In this document: piece after piece, positions 1 to 10,054 of the stretch
Layout of the letters: every line of letters starts with the position of its first letter
How positions within the stretch are numbered: the first letter of the stretch is position 1
Assembly: GCF_033115175.1 (NCBI RefSeq)
Contig: NC_084830.1
Location: forward strand, 42,601,409 to 42,665,408
Source of the DNA: Lepus europaeus
Lineage: Eukaryota > Chordata > Mammalia > Lagomorpha > Leporidae
Direction of reading: 5' to 3'
Length of the DNA: 64,000 nt
Made by a program: the position numbers and the translations under genes
Notes under the pieces: generated by a model
What the model was told of the DNA's origin: nothing
Database searches by the model: none
What the model saw: only the letters and a program-made list of their open reading frames with translations

Positions 1-425
1 TGGGCAAGCATTTGGCACAACGCTTGGGACACCTACATCACATTCTGGAGTGCTTGGGTTCGAGTCCTGATTCTACTACTTCTGCTGCTTGTTCTTCAAG
101 ATTTGTTTTATTTATTTGAAAGGCAGAGTGACCAAGAGAGGAAAAGACAGATAGAAAGAGATCTTCCATTGGCTGGTTCACTCCCCAAATGGCTATGACA
201 GCCGGGGTTAGGCCAGGCCTGAGCCAGGAACCCAAAACTCCATCCAGGTCCTGATCACAAGCAGGTGTCACAAGCGGTGGCTTCACCTGCTGTGCCACAG
301 TGCTGGCCCCCAGGCTGTGCTTCTGATTCCAGATTCCTGTTCACGCACACCCGAGGAGGCAGGGGACGACGACTCAAGTACTTGAGTCCCTGCCACCTAC
401 CTGGGAGACCGAAACTGAAGAGCGG
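1..425 (+). repeat. Old CSINE copy split by a second CSINE
   Basis: A diverged plus-strand C-repeat SINE starts before the window edge. Its left half (1-97) keeps the B-box region GGTTCGAGTCCTGATTCTA. The body resumes at about 312 with text equivalent to the SINE middle (TTCCTGTTCACG, then CAAGTACTTGAGTCCCTGCC). The halves are separated by a minus-strand CSINE at 98-311. The 3' (CT)n and A-rich tail cannot be followed past about 425. Confidence 0.75.
98..311 (-). repeat. CSINE, minus strand, nested
   Basis: The copy reads as reverse complement. It starts with the T/A-rich tail (AAGATTTG, TTTATTTGAAAGGCAGAG), continues with GGTTCACTCCCCAAATGGC and ends with GTGCCACAGTGCTGGCCCCC, the complement of the SINE left end. 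It lies inside an older plus-strand CSINE and is therefore the younger of the two. Confidence 0.88.
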
Positions 426-1087
426 CAAATAAAACCTGCGCCTTGGTTAATAACAGTGTCTCGATATTGCTATGCTCAGTGTGACAAATCTGTGACACTG
501 GTCTAAGAGGGGAACCTAGGGGGACTCTGTACTGGCTCCATAACTTCTCTGTGGCTTTAAAATGATTCTAAAGAGGGCAAGGAGGCATGAGGAGCCATTA
601 ATCAGTTTGTAGTTGGGCAGGAAGAAGAGGTCTAGAGAACTAATGCACAGTGTGATGATTATAATTAACAGTAATGTATTGGGTACTGAGAATCTTCCAG
701 GAAAGTGAAGTTCAAGTGCTCTCATCACCACCACCAAAAAAGCAAGGTAACTATGAAGGGAGCTGGACATGTTACTCTTCTTGGCCATAGTAATCATTTC
801 GCTATCTGTATGTATAGCAAAATGTCGTGTAGTGTACCCATAATATATGCACTTCCTTACAGAATCAGTCATTCAGGGAATATTTAGTGAGTGCCTGCAC
901 GTCTATCAGGCACTGGGCCAGGAAGCTCACTCAGAACCTGGAGTTCGTAACCCAAAATAGCCAGAGGTGTCACTACAGTAAGCTCTAAGGGAGGAAATCA
1001 TCACTTTGACTTTGAAGTGGCCCAAGTCACTTCCAAAGTGAAACTCACTAAGAGATTTAATAGGTACTGATGAAAAAAGAAAAATGA
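426..1087. other. Single-copy DNA, nothing recognised
   Basis: I see no SINE, LTR or LINE hallmark here and no credible exon. Short open frames exist on both strands, but they lack splice context and resemble no family known to me. Confidence 0.5.
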
Positions 1088-1738
1088 GGGGCTGGCACTG
1101 TGATGTAGCTAGAAAAGCTGCCATCTGCAGTGCTAGCATCCCATATGGACACCAGTCCCAGCTGCTCCAATTCTGATCCAGCTCCCTGCTAATGTGCCTG
1201 GGGAAGCAGCAGAGGATGGTCCAAGTCCTCAGGCCCCTGCACCCACGTGGGAGACCCTGATGAAACTCCTGGCTCCTGGCTTTGCCTGGCCCAGCACTGG
1301 CCATTGTGGCCATTTGGGCAGATGGAAGATCTCTCTCTCCATCTCTCCTTTCTATAACACAGCCTTTTTTAAAAAAGATTTATTTATTTATTTGAAAATC
1401 AGAGTTACACAGAGAGAAGGAGAGGCAGAGAAAGGTAGAGACAGAGAGAGGCCTTCCATCTGCTGGTTCATTCCCTAGATGGCTGCAACAGCCAGAGCTG
1501 GGCAGATCCGAAGCCAGGAACCAGGAGCTTCTTCTGGGTCTCCCAGGTGGGTGCAGGGGCCCAAGGACTTGGGTCATCTTCTACTGCTATCCCAGGCCAT
1601 AGCAGAGAGCTGGACAGGAAATGGAGCAGCCAGGACTCAAACTGGCGCCCATATGGGATACTGGCACTGAAGGCAGCGGCTTTACCTCTTTGCCATAGCA
1701 ACGGCCCCAACACTGCCTTTCAAGTAAATAAATACATC

Positions 1739-1769
<31 letters not shown>

Positions 1770-1772
1770 AAA
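1088..1772 (+). repeat. CSINE split by a nested CSINE
   Basis: A plus-strand CSINE runs from GGGGCTGGCACTGTGATG at 1088 to the CT-rich region near 1355. It is interrupted, then resumes at 1709 with AACACTGCCTTTCAAGTAAA and ends in an unusually long A tail (about 23 A after T9, roughly 1741-1772). The host text AACACAGCCTTTT (1356-1368) is repeated imperfectly at 1709-1720 and marks the target-site duplication of the inner element. Confidence 0.9.
1371..1708 (-). repeat. CSINE, minus strand, inside another CSINE
   Basis: A near full-length reverse-complement CSINE. It begins AAAAAAGATTTATTTATT, carries CAGAGTTACACAGAGAGAAGG and GGTTCATTCCCTAGATGGC, and ends TTGCCATAGCAACGGCCCC. It is flanked by the duplicated host sequence AACAC(A/T)GCCTTT, which shows that it jumped into the tail of the plus-strand copy. 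Confidence 0.93.
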
Positions 1773-1815
1773 GGACAAACAAGAGCGTGCTCTTCCATCT
1801 AAAATTGTCTGCGGT

Positions 1816-2113
1816 GGCCGGCGTGGTGCACAGCAAGTTAAGCTGCGGCTGTCTTGGCAGCATCCCTTCTCCGAGTGCTGGTGTGAGTTCCTGCTGCTCT
1901 GCTTGCAATCCAGTTCTGTGCTCATGCACCTAGAAAAGCAGCAGACGATGGCCCAGGTGCTTGGGCCCCTGCCACCCATGTGGGACACCCAGGTGGAGTT
2001 CCAGGCTCCTGGCTTCTGCCAGGCCCAGCCCTGGCTGTTGTGGCCATTTGGGGAGTAAAACAACAGATGGAAGATTCTTAATCTCTCTCTCTCTGATGCT
2101 GTGCCTTTCAAAT

Positions 2114-2146
<33 letters not shown>
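1816..2146 (+). repeat. CSINE with (AT)n tail
   Basis: The copy starts GGCCGGCGTGGTGCACAGC and keeps CAGACGATGGCCCAGGTGCT and a short (CT)n run. It ends TTTCAAATTAAATATATAT, where the usual AAATAAATAAAT tail has become an (AT)n microsatellite of about 28 bases (roughly 2117-2145). Confidence 0.9.
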
Positions 2147-2147
<1 letters not shown>

Positions 2148-2174
2148 AAAACATTTTCAGAAAAGCTAGATTAT

Positions 2175-2516
2175 CGGCCGGCGCCGCGGCTCAACAGGCT
2201 AATCCTCCACCTTGCGGCGGCACCGGCACACCGGGTTCTAGTCCCGGTCAGGGTGCCAGATTCTGTCCCGGTTGCCCCTCTTCCAGGCCAGCTCTCTGCT
2301 GTGGCCCGGGAGTGCAGTGGAGGATGGCCCAAGTACTTGGGCTCTGCACCCCATGGGAGACCAGGAGAGGTACCTGGCTCCTGCCGTCAGATCAGCGCGG
2401 TGCACGGGCCACAGCGCGCCAGCCGCGGCGGCAATTGGAGGGTGAACCAACGGCAAAAAGGAAGACCTTTCTCTCTGTCTCTCTCTCTCGCTGTCCACTC
2501 TGCCTGTCAAAAGAAA
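2175..2516 (+). repeat. CSINE3-like young SINE with perfect TSD
   Basis: A full-length copy of the young subtype. It has GGCCGGCGCCGCGGCTCAAC, GGTTCTAGTCCCGGTC in the B-box position, GTGAACCAACGGCAAAAAGG, and ends CTCTGCCTGTCAA. The 16 bp sequence AGAAAAGCTAGATTAT is present exactly at 2159-2174 and 2517-2532. A perfect duplication and many intact CpGs indicate recent retroposition. Confidence 0.96.
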
Positions 2517-2532
2517 AGAAAAGCTAGATTAT

Positions 2533-3560
2533 AAGAAATGAAACACCTTTCTTCACCATTGGCCGTCTGAGAGCCTTCACTGTGCTCTGCACATGGCCGC
2601 TACCCCAAATAGCACTGTAACATGCAGCATTTGCCAAACTTTGATTATGAAAGCCTCATTGCAGCACACCTCTTGGGGCCAGCCACCCCGGAGACATTTT
2701 GGAGATCACTCATTTAGGCAACCTCAGGAGAGGATGAGCCTAGCTGAAAAGCGCTAAAGGGAACGCCCGCTCCAGTCAAGTTCAGAGAAACACAATGCAA
2801 ACAATCTAATTAGCTATTGCTGATTTTTTAACCAGTTGCTGCAGGGTTCTCAACAGCGAGAAATTCTGCCAAACTAATTACTGAAAAATGTTCATTTGAT
2901 GCCCAAGGCCTTCCACGAGAGCCTAATGGACTGTGGTATCTTGTTAAATGGAGCTGGATCAGGAAACTACGAACATGAGGCTCGCTTGGAGTCTTCCATT
3001 GCTAAACAAGAGGCATTTGTATCTCAGCCTTTCGAGAAGTTGCACAGATTTGGAGGGTGGACGATGAATATTTGGTTGAGATTAGTTCATGCCGAGATGA
3101 ATAAATCCTTCTTATCCTCAAGAACAAAGACAATTCAGTTTGCAAATAATTGCAGACACCCAAATGGATCTTGGACAGCTGGAATATTTAGAACTCGTGT
3201 ATGAGAAATGGCACATTCTATTCCTTTAGACATGCCACTCCGTCAAGTCTACGTTGTATCTTAATTTAATCAGCTTGGGCAGTCGCATCTCTTCAACAGA
3301 GATTAAAATAATAATGGATTCAGACCGGGCAGTTTTCTTGCAAATTTTTTTCAAAATATAACAGATGACAAGGGATAAGTCTTGAATCTTCACAACACGG
3401 CTTTGTTATGGAACACATTAGTAGCATTTTTAGCAACCTCTGGTTGCTTTTAGTACAGCCCTTGAAGAATTGGAAAAATCTTGCTTGGGATGCATTTAAA
3501 GTGGCAGAAAAATAATTGTCAGAGACATGGAAGACCCGAGAGAGCAGAACGGGCAGAAAG
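2533..3560. other. Low-repeat block, candidate conserved noncoding DNA
   Basis: No repeat hallmark is visible. From about 2790 to 3330 the DNA is of moderate GC content, repeat-free and rich in homeodomain-type cores, for example CTAATTAGC near 2807 and CTAATTAC near 2874. A 100-codon plus-strand open frame (2896-3204) has no domain I recognise, and I do not call it a gene. The regulatory reading is inference from sequence texture only. Confidence 0.35.
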
Positions 3561-3770
3561 AGCACAAGATTTCTGGGAGGTAAGAGATGTGAGTTGGAAT
3601 CCTAGATCCATCCCTTCAAAGGTGAATAACCTTGGACATCACGTGTGGAAGCTCAGCTTTCTCACCGGTGCGAGTTGTGCAGTATCATCTTTGCAAAGCT
3701 GTTGTAAATAAAGAGATCAAGTTTGCAAAGTGTGCCTGAAACAGTGCTAGGCACACACTGACAGTGTCCT
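3561..3770 (+). repeat. MIR fragment
   Basis: The order matches the MIR core: GATGTGAGTTGGAATCCTAG, then CCTTGGACATCACGTGTG, CTCAGCTTTCTCACCGGTG, and near the end CAGTGCTAGGCACACAC. It is heavily diverged, as expected for this ancient SINE. Confidence 0.65.
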
Positions 3771-4784
3771 GGTGCTAATGCAGACTGGTCTATCTCAGTA
3801 CAGAGTAATAAGAAGAAAGTGGCATCACTGATCCTAAACAGCCAGGAGTTGAGCACAAGGGTACAAGCCCATGCTGGAATAGCATCACAGAACTACTGGA
3901 AGCTGGGTTCAGAGGAAATAGAGGAAGGGAAAGATGTTAAACGAGCTCAAAGGGAATGCTATATGGAAGAATAACTTTACTATGTGTATCAGCAAATTTT
4001 TTTTGGAAGGGAGGCAAGACTAATAGACCTTTAGGCTTTTGGCCTACTTGAAATCAGTTACAGTGTTTCTGCTTAAATCAAGTTCCTAAGATGGGCCACC
4101 CTGTTGTCCCCAGTAAGACTGGGACATTCCTAGACTCCAACAAGAAAACTACTGGATCATAAAAAACGAAATAATGAAAGTGAACCAAGGAAATTTTCCT
4201 CAAAGTGCATTCTGGCTGTTACTTGGGGAAGAAGGATTATGGAATTATATAGTTTCTGTTGGGTTAAGCAAAGTTAAACCAATTTCTAGGCTTTTTCCTA
4301 AAATCATGCTCGTAAAATCGTGTACCACGGTAAGGGCCAATGACAGATGGAGTCTTCGACCGTGGCCCCTGATGATTGTGTGGCCTAGTGCCATCGTCCT
4401 GGGCTGTGTGTAATTACATTCTCCGATGTTCACGCAATAATGAAATCATTTAATGACACACTTCTCAGAACGTATCCCTGCCATTCAGCAACTCACAAAT
4501 GTACGTGATAAAATTCAAACAGTAAAGAGCGCACAATGAAAAATAACGATTTCTTCTCACTCCGCCTTCTATCTTCCAGTTCTCCACAGCATCAAGAATT
4601 GTTATTAATTTCTTGTGTATCTTTTTGGAGTCACTGCACACATAATTAAGCATTTTAGCTCATCAGTGTACTGTTAACACTTGTTTATCTTTTGCCATTG
4701 ACTTAATATATCCTGGGGAAATATACATTCATGTAAATCTGCGGTTTACAACTGGGGATCATTAGTCTAGAGGCATTTTTAAAT
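3771..4784. other. Single-copy DNA; possible conserved noncoding element at 4160-4700
   Basis: No transposon is recognised. The part from about 4160 to 4700 is compositionally balanced. It contains homeobox-like cores (GTGTAATTACATTC near 4408, CATTTAATGACACAC near 4448) and a modest number of CpGs for such AT-rich surroundings. No exon is evident. Confidence 0.3.
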
Positions 4785-5070
4785 GTTTTTAATTATTTTC
4801 ATCTATTTGCAAGGCACTGTGGCAGAGAAGGAGAAAAAGATCCATCTACTGGCTTTCTCCCCAAATGCCTCATAATGACCAAGCAAAGCCAGGAGCCAGG
4901 AACTCCATTCTGGTCTTGCACGTGGGTGACAGGGGCCCAAGCACTTGGGCCATCTTCTGCTGCCTTCCCAGGTGCATTAGCAGGGAGCTGGGCTGAAGCT
5001 GTTGCTCTCTGATGTGGAATGCATGTGTCCCAAGCAGTGGCTTGACTTGATGTACCACAACACCTGCCAC
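4785..5070 (-). repeat. Old CSINE, minus strand
   Basis: A reverse-complement copy with GCACTGTGGCAGAGAAGGAG, TTTCTCCCCAAATGCC, AGCCAGGAGCCAGGAACTCC and GGGGCCCAAGCACTTGGGCC. It ends ACCACAACACCTGCCAC. The A-rich end is diverged (TTTTAATTATTTTCATC), which places it in an older subfamily. Confidence 0.88.
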
Positions 5071-5560
5071 TGTAGGTGCTTCTGATTGTAATACCTGGGA
5101 AAGTGACAACCAGGGTGCTACTGACAGATGGGGAATAGAGTCCAGGGATGCTGCTAAAATCCTACCATGCACCAGGCAGCCTCCCACAACAGAATAATCA
5201 GGCCCAAAGCGACAATGCTGCCATTGAGAAACCCTCATTTAGAGTTAGGCATTTTTTTTTAAATGATCACTTACTATTCCACTACATGGATGACTCCTAA
5301 CTATATTATCAGTACAATATTAGTGGTGAATTGGGTTATTTCAGGTCTTTTACTAGAAAAATAAAGCTGAAAAGAAATTGTACAAATGTACAAGTATATA
5401 AGAGAACATTCTGTAAGTGGAATGCAAGTATCAAATTCTGTGCATATCTATCATTCATAAACTTTGTCAGTTGTCTTCAAAAGACAGCTTACACTGCTTT
5501 CAACAATGCAAGCAAATTCCTGTGCCTCATACCCTACCCCAATATAGTAACACACTTTAA
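5071..5560. other. AT-rich single-copy DNA
   Basis: I see no repeat or gene signature. The stretch is AT-rich, with short homopolymer runs just before the CSINE3 at 5575. Confidence 0.45.
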
Positions 5561-5574
5561 AAAAAATTTACCTT

Positions 5575-5890
5575 GGGCCGGCGCCGCGGCTCACTAGGCT
5601 AATCCTCCGCCTGTGGCACAGGCACCCTGGGTTCTAGTCCCGGTTGGGGCGCCGGATTCTGTCCCAGTTGCTCCTCTTCCAGTCCAGCTCTCTGCTGTGG
5701 CCTGGGAGTGCAGTGGAGGATAGCCCAGGTGCTTGGGCCCTACACCTGCATGGGAGACCAGGAGAAGCACCTGGCTCCTGGCTTCGTATCTGTGCAGTGC
5801 GCTGGCTGTGGCGGCCATCTGGGGGGTGAACCAACGGAAGGAACCTTTCTTTCTGTCTCTCTCTCTCACTGTCTTAACTCTGCCTATCAA
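5575..5890 (+). repeat. CSINE3-like SINE with TSD
   Basis: It starts GGGCCGGCGCCGCGGCTCAC, has GGTTCTAGTCCCGGTTGG, and ends TTAACTCTGCCTATCAA. The flanking duplication AAAAAATTTACC is exact at 5561-5572 and 5891-5902. Confidence 0.95.
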
Positions 5891-5902
5891 AAAAAATTTA
5901 CC

Positions 5903-6249
5903 AATGTCATTGATTTAAACAGTATTCTTTAAATTTGCATTTAATTATTACAGGCGAAGGCAAACTTTTTTCATACATTTAAAAGCCACTAGTTATTTTT
6001 ATAAGCTATCTGATTGGTATCGTTTATAAAAACTTCATTTTTCCACTGATCATTTTACATAAACATGGTTCTATAAAATACTCTTGAGAATCACTGAATC
6101 CAAAACACAAGGATGTGATTGACTTGCGAAGGATTTTGTAAAATTGCCAAGGACTGTGTAACAGGGACTTACTGATTATTTGGAGATCATTTTTAGCAGA
6201 ATGGGAAATCTCAAAGCCAGAGTTGGAAGCAAGAGTACTCAGTATTGAG
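5903..6249. other. AT-rich single-copy DNA
   Basis: Nothing recognisable as a gene or a specific repeat. Confidence 0.45.
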
Positions 6250-6790
6250 TTTTATAGACTGCTATTGGGGTTTCCTTGCAAGTGAATGAAACCCAACCAA
6301 CTCAGACTAGGTTAGGCCACAAACCAAGAACTTCTTTGCTCATATAAACTCGGGGGGAGCAGTGTCTGCAATGCAATTGTGCTTCACGTCTGTCTAGTGC
6401 TAAGAACTCAAACCCGTGAGTCTTCTCTCTCAGCCTCTCTTGCTTGCGCACTCTTCCTTTGGCTTTACTCTGTAGGTTGAGGCACACACTGCTTCTGCCT
6501 CTGCCACTGATTCACCACCAGAGAGAGACTGGAACACTTGCTCTCATATCCCAGGGTCAGAGGTATCAGAGACAAGCTGCCTTATTGCCTAGTCCTACGC
6601 CAAACAGTTGAGCCAAGACCTGTAACCATAAGAAGACCCAGTACCTACTTGAGCAGCATGTGATGGGATTTGTGTTTGAAAGAGAATATTGTTCACTAAC
6701 TAACATGTGGCATGACAATCTTTGCCTCCATATTAACAAGAGACCCAGAGACATCCCTGCAGAATACAGTCATGGTGAACCAAGCAACAT
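6250..6790. repeat. Possible ancient interspersed repeat, class unresolved
   Basis: The text TTGCAAGTGAATGAAACCCA, then a long CT-rich TCTCAGCCTCTCTTGC part, resembles a widespread mammalian medium-reiteration repeat that begins with TGCAAGTGACAGAAACCC-like sequence. I cannot assign a class by eye, and it could be single-copy. Confidence 0.3.
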
Positions 6791-6811
6791 GTAGCAAATC
6801 AACTTTTTAAA

Positions 6812-7136
6812 AAAAAAAAAAAAGATTTATTTATTTGAGAGGTAGAGTTGCAGACAGAGAGGGAGAGACAGAGAGAGCTCTTCCTTCTGTTGGTTCACTC
6901 TCCAGATGGCTGCAACATCAGGGGATACGCCACTCTGACGCCAGGAGCCAGGATCTTCTTCTGGGTCTCCCTCATGGGTGCAGGGGCCCAAGCACTTGGA
7001 CATCTTCTATTGCTTTCCAAGGCCACAGCAGGGAGCTGGATTGGAAGTGGAGCAGCCAGGACTTGAACCAGCGCCCATATGGGATACTGGCACTGCAGGC
7101 GAAGACTTAACCTTCTGTACCACACTGCCAGCCCCA
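6812..7136 (-). repeat. CSINE, minus strand, with TSD
   Basis: It begins with an A-rich stretch and AAAGATTTATTTATTTGAG, then GTTGCAGACAGAGAGGGAG, GGTTCACTCTCCAGATGGC and ACCACACTGCCAGCCCC. The 17 bp flank CAAATCAACTTTTTAAA occurs exactly at 6795-6811 and 7137-7153. Confidence 0.95.
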
Positions 7137-7165
7137 CAAATCAACTTTTTAAAATTTAACATTGA

Positions 7166-7411
7166 GGGGGCCAGCATTGTGGCATAGCAGGTAAAGTCAC
7201 CATTTACAGTGCTGGCATCCCATATGGGTGCCGGCTGCTCCTCTTCCGATTGATCTCTCTGCTATGGCCTGGGAAAGCAGTAGAAGATGGCCCAAGTCCT
7301 TGGGCCCCTGCACCTGTGTGGGAGACGCGAAGAAGCTCCTGGCTCCTGGCTTCTGATCAGCACTGCTCCAGCCATTGTGGCCAATTTGGGAGTGAACCAG
7401 TGGATGGAAGA

Positions 7412-7456
<45 letters not shown>

Positions 7457-7516
7457 CTCCTTCTCTCCCTGTGTAACTCTGACTTTCAAATAAATAAATA
7501 AATCTTTAAAAAAAAT
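7166..7516 (+). repeat. CSINE with (CT)n expansion
   Basis: It runs GGGGCCAGCATTGTGGCATA, CATCCCATATGGGTGCCGGC, GGAAAGCAGTAGAAGATGGC, a (CT)n run of about 40 bases near 7413-7452, and AAATAAATAAATAAATCTTT. The flanks ATTTAACATTGAG and AATTAACACTCAG look like a degenerate target-site duplication. Confidence 0.94.
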
Positions 7517-7561
7517 TAACACTCAGTGTCCTTGTGCAGCTTAAGCACATTTTCCAATGTT

Positions 7562-7864
7562 TATTCATTGATTTATTTGAAAGGTGAGCAGACAGATAGA
7601 GATCTTCCGTCTGCTGGCTCTCTCCTCAGATGCCCTCAAGAACCAAGGCTGAGCCAGGCCAAAGCCAGGATCCTGGAGTTCAGTCTGAGTCTCCCACATG
7701 GGTAGCAGAGACCCAAGTACTTGGACCATCACCTGCTGCCTCCCAGGATGCCCGTTAGCAGGAAACTAGAGCCTGAAGTGGAGCTGGACCTTGAACCCAA
7801 GCACTCCAACAAAGGATGTGGGTGTTCCAAGCAGTGTCTCGACACCTGCTACAAATGCCTGCCC
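7562..7864 (-). repeat. Old CSINE, minus strand
   Basis: A reverse-complement copy containing GATTTATTTGAAAGGTGAGC, AAGCCAGGATCCTGGAGTTC, GAGTCTCCCACATGGGTAGC and CAAATGCCTGCCCC. Its divergence suggests an early subfamily. Confidence 0.88.
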
Positions 7865-8084
7865 CAGATTTGCCAGTGCTTAAAAGAGCAGTGGACTCTG
7901 GGAAAAAGCTCTTATTTGATTGGTGCTGGGCAGGTAAAGAAAATATTGTCAAAAGAATTGTCAGCTACAGTCCTGGGATAGCATGTGGATGCAAAACTTC
8001 TGCAAAACATTCCCACTCACAGCTACAGTGTTTTGTTAGTGGGAAAAAGTACATGACTCAGCACCACATTTGCGCATTTTCAAG

Positions 8085-8575
8085 TTACATGGTTTTCTAC
8101 TTGCTGCTGTAACCAGTTACCACGAACTCAGTGCCCACAGTTCGGAGGGCCATGGTCCAAGATGGGACCAGCTGGGCTAACATGAAGGTCTTGGCAGAGC
8201 CATAATCCCGGCTGGCTGTTCCAGGGAGGGACCCATTTCCTTGTCTTTTGCAGCATCCAGAGGCTGCCCACCTTCTTTGGCTCATGGTCCTCATCTCCAT
8301 TCTGAAAACCAACAATATCAGGCCAAGTCCTGATGACAGCACACCACTCCCCCGTCATTTCTGCTGTCAGATCTGACACTCACTCCCCTCTGCTTCCCTC
8401 CTCTTCTAAGGATCCTGGTGACAGCGTTGGGCCCACGTGGATAACCCAGGATGGCAGCCCTGTGCTGAAGCCAGTGGATCAGCAGCCAGAACTCCATGTA
8501 TGTGCCAGGTCCACTGGTCCCAGGGATTAGAATGGGAACCCATTTGTGGGAGGCACTATTCTGCCTGCCACTTAA
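8085..8575 (-). repeat. MaLR-type solo LTR (MLT1-like), minus strand
   Basis: The order of conserved blocks matches an inverted MLT1 LTR: TGCTGTAACCAGTTACCACG at one end, then GTTCGGAGGGCCATGGTCC, AGAGGCTGCCCACCTTC, GTTGGGCCCACGTGGATAAC, and GGGAGGCACTATTCTGCCTG at the other. No internal retroviral coding sequence adjoins it, so this is a solo LTR relic. Confidence 0.75.
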
Positions 8576-8741
8576 ATCCAGAGCTCAAAGACAGTCTCAT
8601 CATTTTCCTTGAATCATCAACAGGACAACTGGCATTTGAAATGCTGATTGTCAGTGATATTAAATACTCCAAATGCTTAAGTTTTTAAATGTCTGAAATT
8701 TAAAGTTACTATTTCAAATTTTTTACTTAAAATTTCATTTT

Positions 8742-9017
8742 TACTTTTTTTCTTGAAAGGCAGAGAGACACAAGGACACATGAAGAGAGATCTTCCATCT
8801 TCTAATTCACTCCCCAAACACCCACAAGTTTCAGCCTGGCCATTGTGGCCATCTGGGGAGTGAACCAGCAGGTGCAAGAGCACTCTCTCTCTCTCCCTCT
8901 CCCTCTCTTTCTCTCTCTCTGTTTCTCCCTCTCCTCTTCTCCCTCCCCCCCTCTATTTCCCCCTCTCTCCTCTCTGTAACTATGACTTTCAAATAAATAA
9001 ATAAATCTTTTTAGAAA
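8742..9017. repeat. Two CSINE fragments in opposite orientation
   Basis: From about 8742 to 8834 the text is minus-strand CSINE (TTCTTGAAAGGCAGAGAG, TTCACTCCCCAAACACCC). From about 8835 to 9017 it is the 3' half of a plus-strand CSINE (CCATTGTGGCCATCTGGGG, GTGAACCAGCAGGTG, a long CT tract, AAATAAATAAATAAATC). Either two truncated insertions abut, or an inversion occurred during retroposition. Confidence 0.8.
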
Positions 9018-9170
9018 GGGTTCAAACCCAATTTTAAAATGGGCAAAGGAGTTAATAGGCTTTTCCCCAAAGAAGATATACAAATGACCAGTAATGCTTA
9101 ACATTATCAGTCATTAGAGAAATTCTAATCAAAACCCCAAGGAGACATCAATTCGTACCCAAAAGGACAG
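9018..9170 (+). repeat. L1 fragment, late ORF2 region
   Basis: The text TTTTAAAATGGGCAAAGGAG, GAAGATATACAAATGACCAG and AGAAATTCTAATCAAAACCC follows the L1 segment just before the end of ORF2. It is short and without an open frame. The SINE at its left probably landed in it. Confidence 0.8.
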
Positions 9171-9214
9171 CTGAAGTAGGAAAACAGGCAGAAATTGGGA
9201 GCTTTGAGCATTGT

Positions 9215-9550
9215 TTTATTAGGCAGATGTTTGTCACTATTCTGAAATACCTGAGGCAACTTTATAAAGAGGAAAGGTTATTTAGCTCACAGGGTTGGAG
9301 GATCCGACCCAAGAACAGGTGGCCCCACTGATTTGACCTCTGATGAGCAGATGGCAGTGGTAGAGCAGGTGCACAGGAAGGCTGGGACAGTGAGCCACTG
9401 GGCCCAGCTCAGACTTTTAAATCTACCCTCGTGTGAGGAATACCTTCCAAGGGCGCACATCAAGGGCAGCAGGCCCCCTCCTGATCTACGAGCTCCCTCC
9501 AGGCTCGCCTCCTCTTTCAGGTTGAGTGGGATTTGTCGCTGCAGAACTTC
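9215..9550 (-). repeat. MaLR-like LTR fragment, minus strand
   Basis: The sequence TTTGTCACTATTCTGAAATA, CCTGAGGCAAC, TTATTTAGCTCACAGGGTTG is the inverted 3' end of a MaLR-like LTR, whose forward form ends with AATAAACCTTT and a GGTATTTTGTCA-like motif. The left boundary is uncertain. Confidence 0.55.
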
Positions 9551-9552
9551 CC

Positions 9553-9870
9553 CAGCTGTTTAAACTCTGATGTCTTCATGTTAATGGTTGACTGATTAAG
9601 GGTGGGGACTCGATCTAACAATGGCATCTGTGAGGTCGCCTAGGGGGAGGGCTTTGGGTCATTGGGGGCGTGGTTCTCTCAGAGGTTTGATTATTTCAGC
9701 TCAGGCCCAGCCTCTGCTGTCTCCCTTGCTGGCAGTGAGCACGTGCTGCACCTGCCTAGACCAGCCTCCCTCAGACACCGGATCCTGCAATCTCCAATCT
9801 GTGAGCTAACGTAAACCTTTCCTTCCCCAAAGAAGCTCCACTTAGATATTTTGGTAAAAGTCATGGAAAG
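9553..9870 (+). repeat. MaLR-like LTR fragment, plus strand
   Basis: It begins about TGATGTCTTCATGTTAATGG and reaches TGTGAGCTAACGTAAACCTT and TCCTTCCCC, matching the 3' part of a MaLR-like LTR with its polyadenylation-signal region. It lies head to head with the minus-strand LTR at 9215-9550. Confidence 0.55.
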
Positions 9871-10054
9871 TGGGACTACTACCTCTCTCAAGCACCGAAC
9901 TTGGATTAAGTTTCCATCCTCTTAGTTAATTTATGACTTTAGTGTTGAAAATATCTGCATGAGTTTGGGAAACAAATTGTACTCAAACCCTAACAATGGC
10001 TAATGGGCATGTGAAATGATAAGGTCACTAGGGGCAGGGTTTCAAGTTTCTCTG

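Noticed and set aside
2253..2534. Recurring 60 to 100 codon frames with similar peptides (for example GPSSTALPGHSRELAW) at many sites
   Set aside because: The recurrence is due to translation of CSINE copies in both orientations and does not reflect a gene family.
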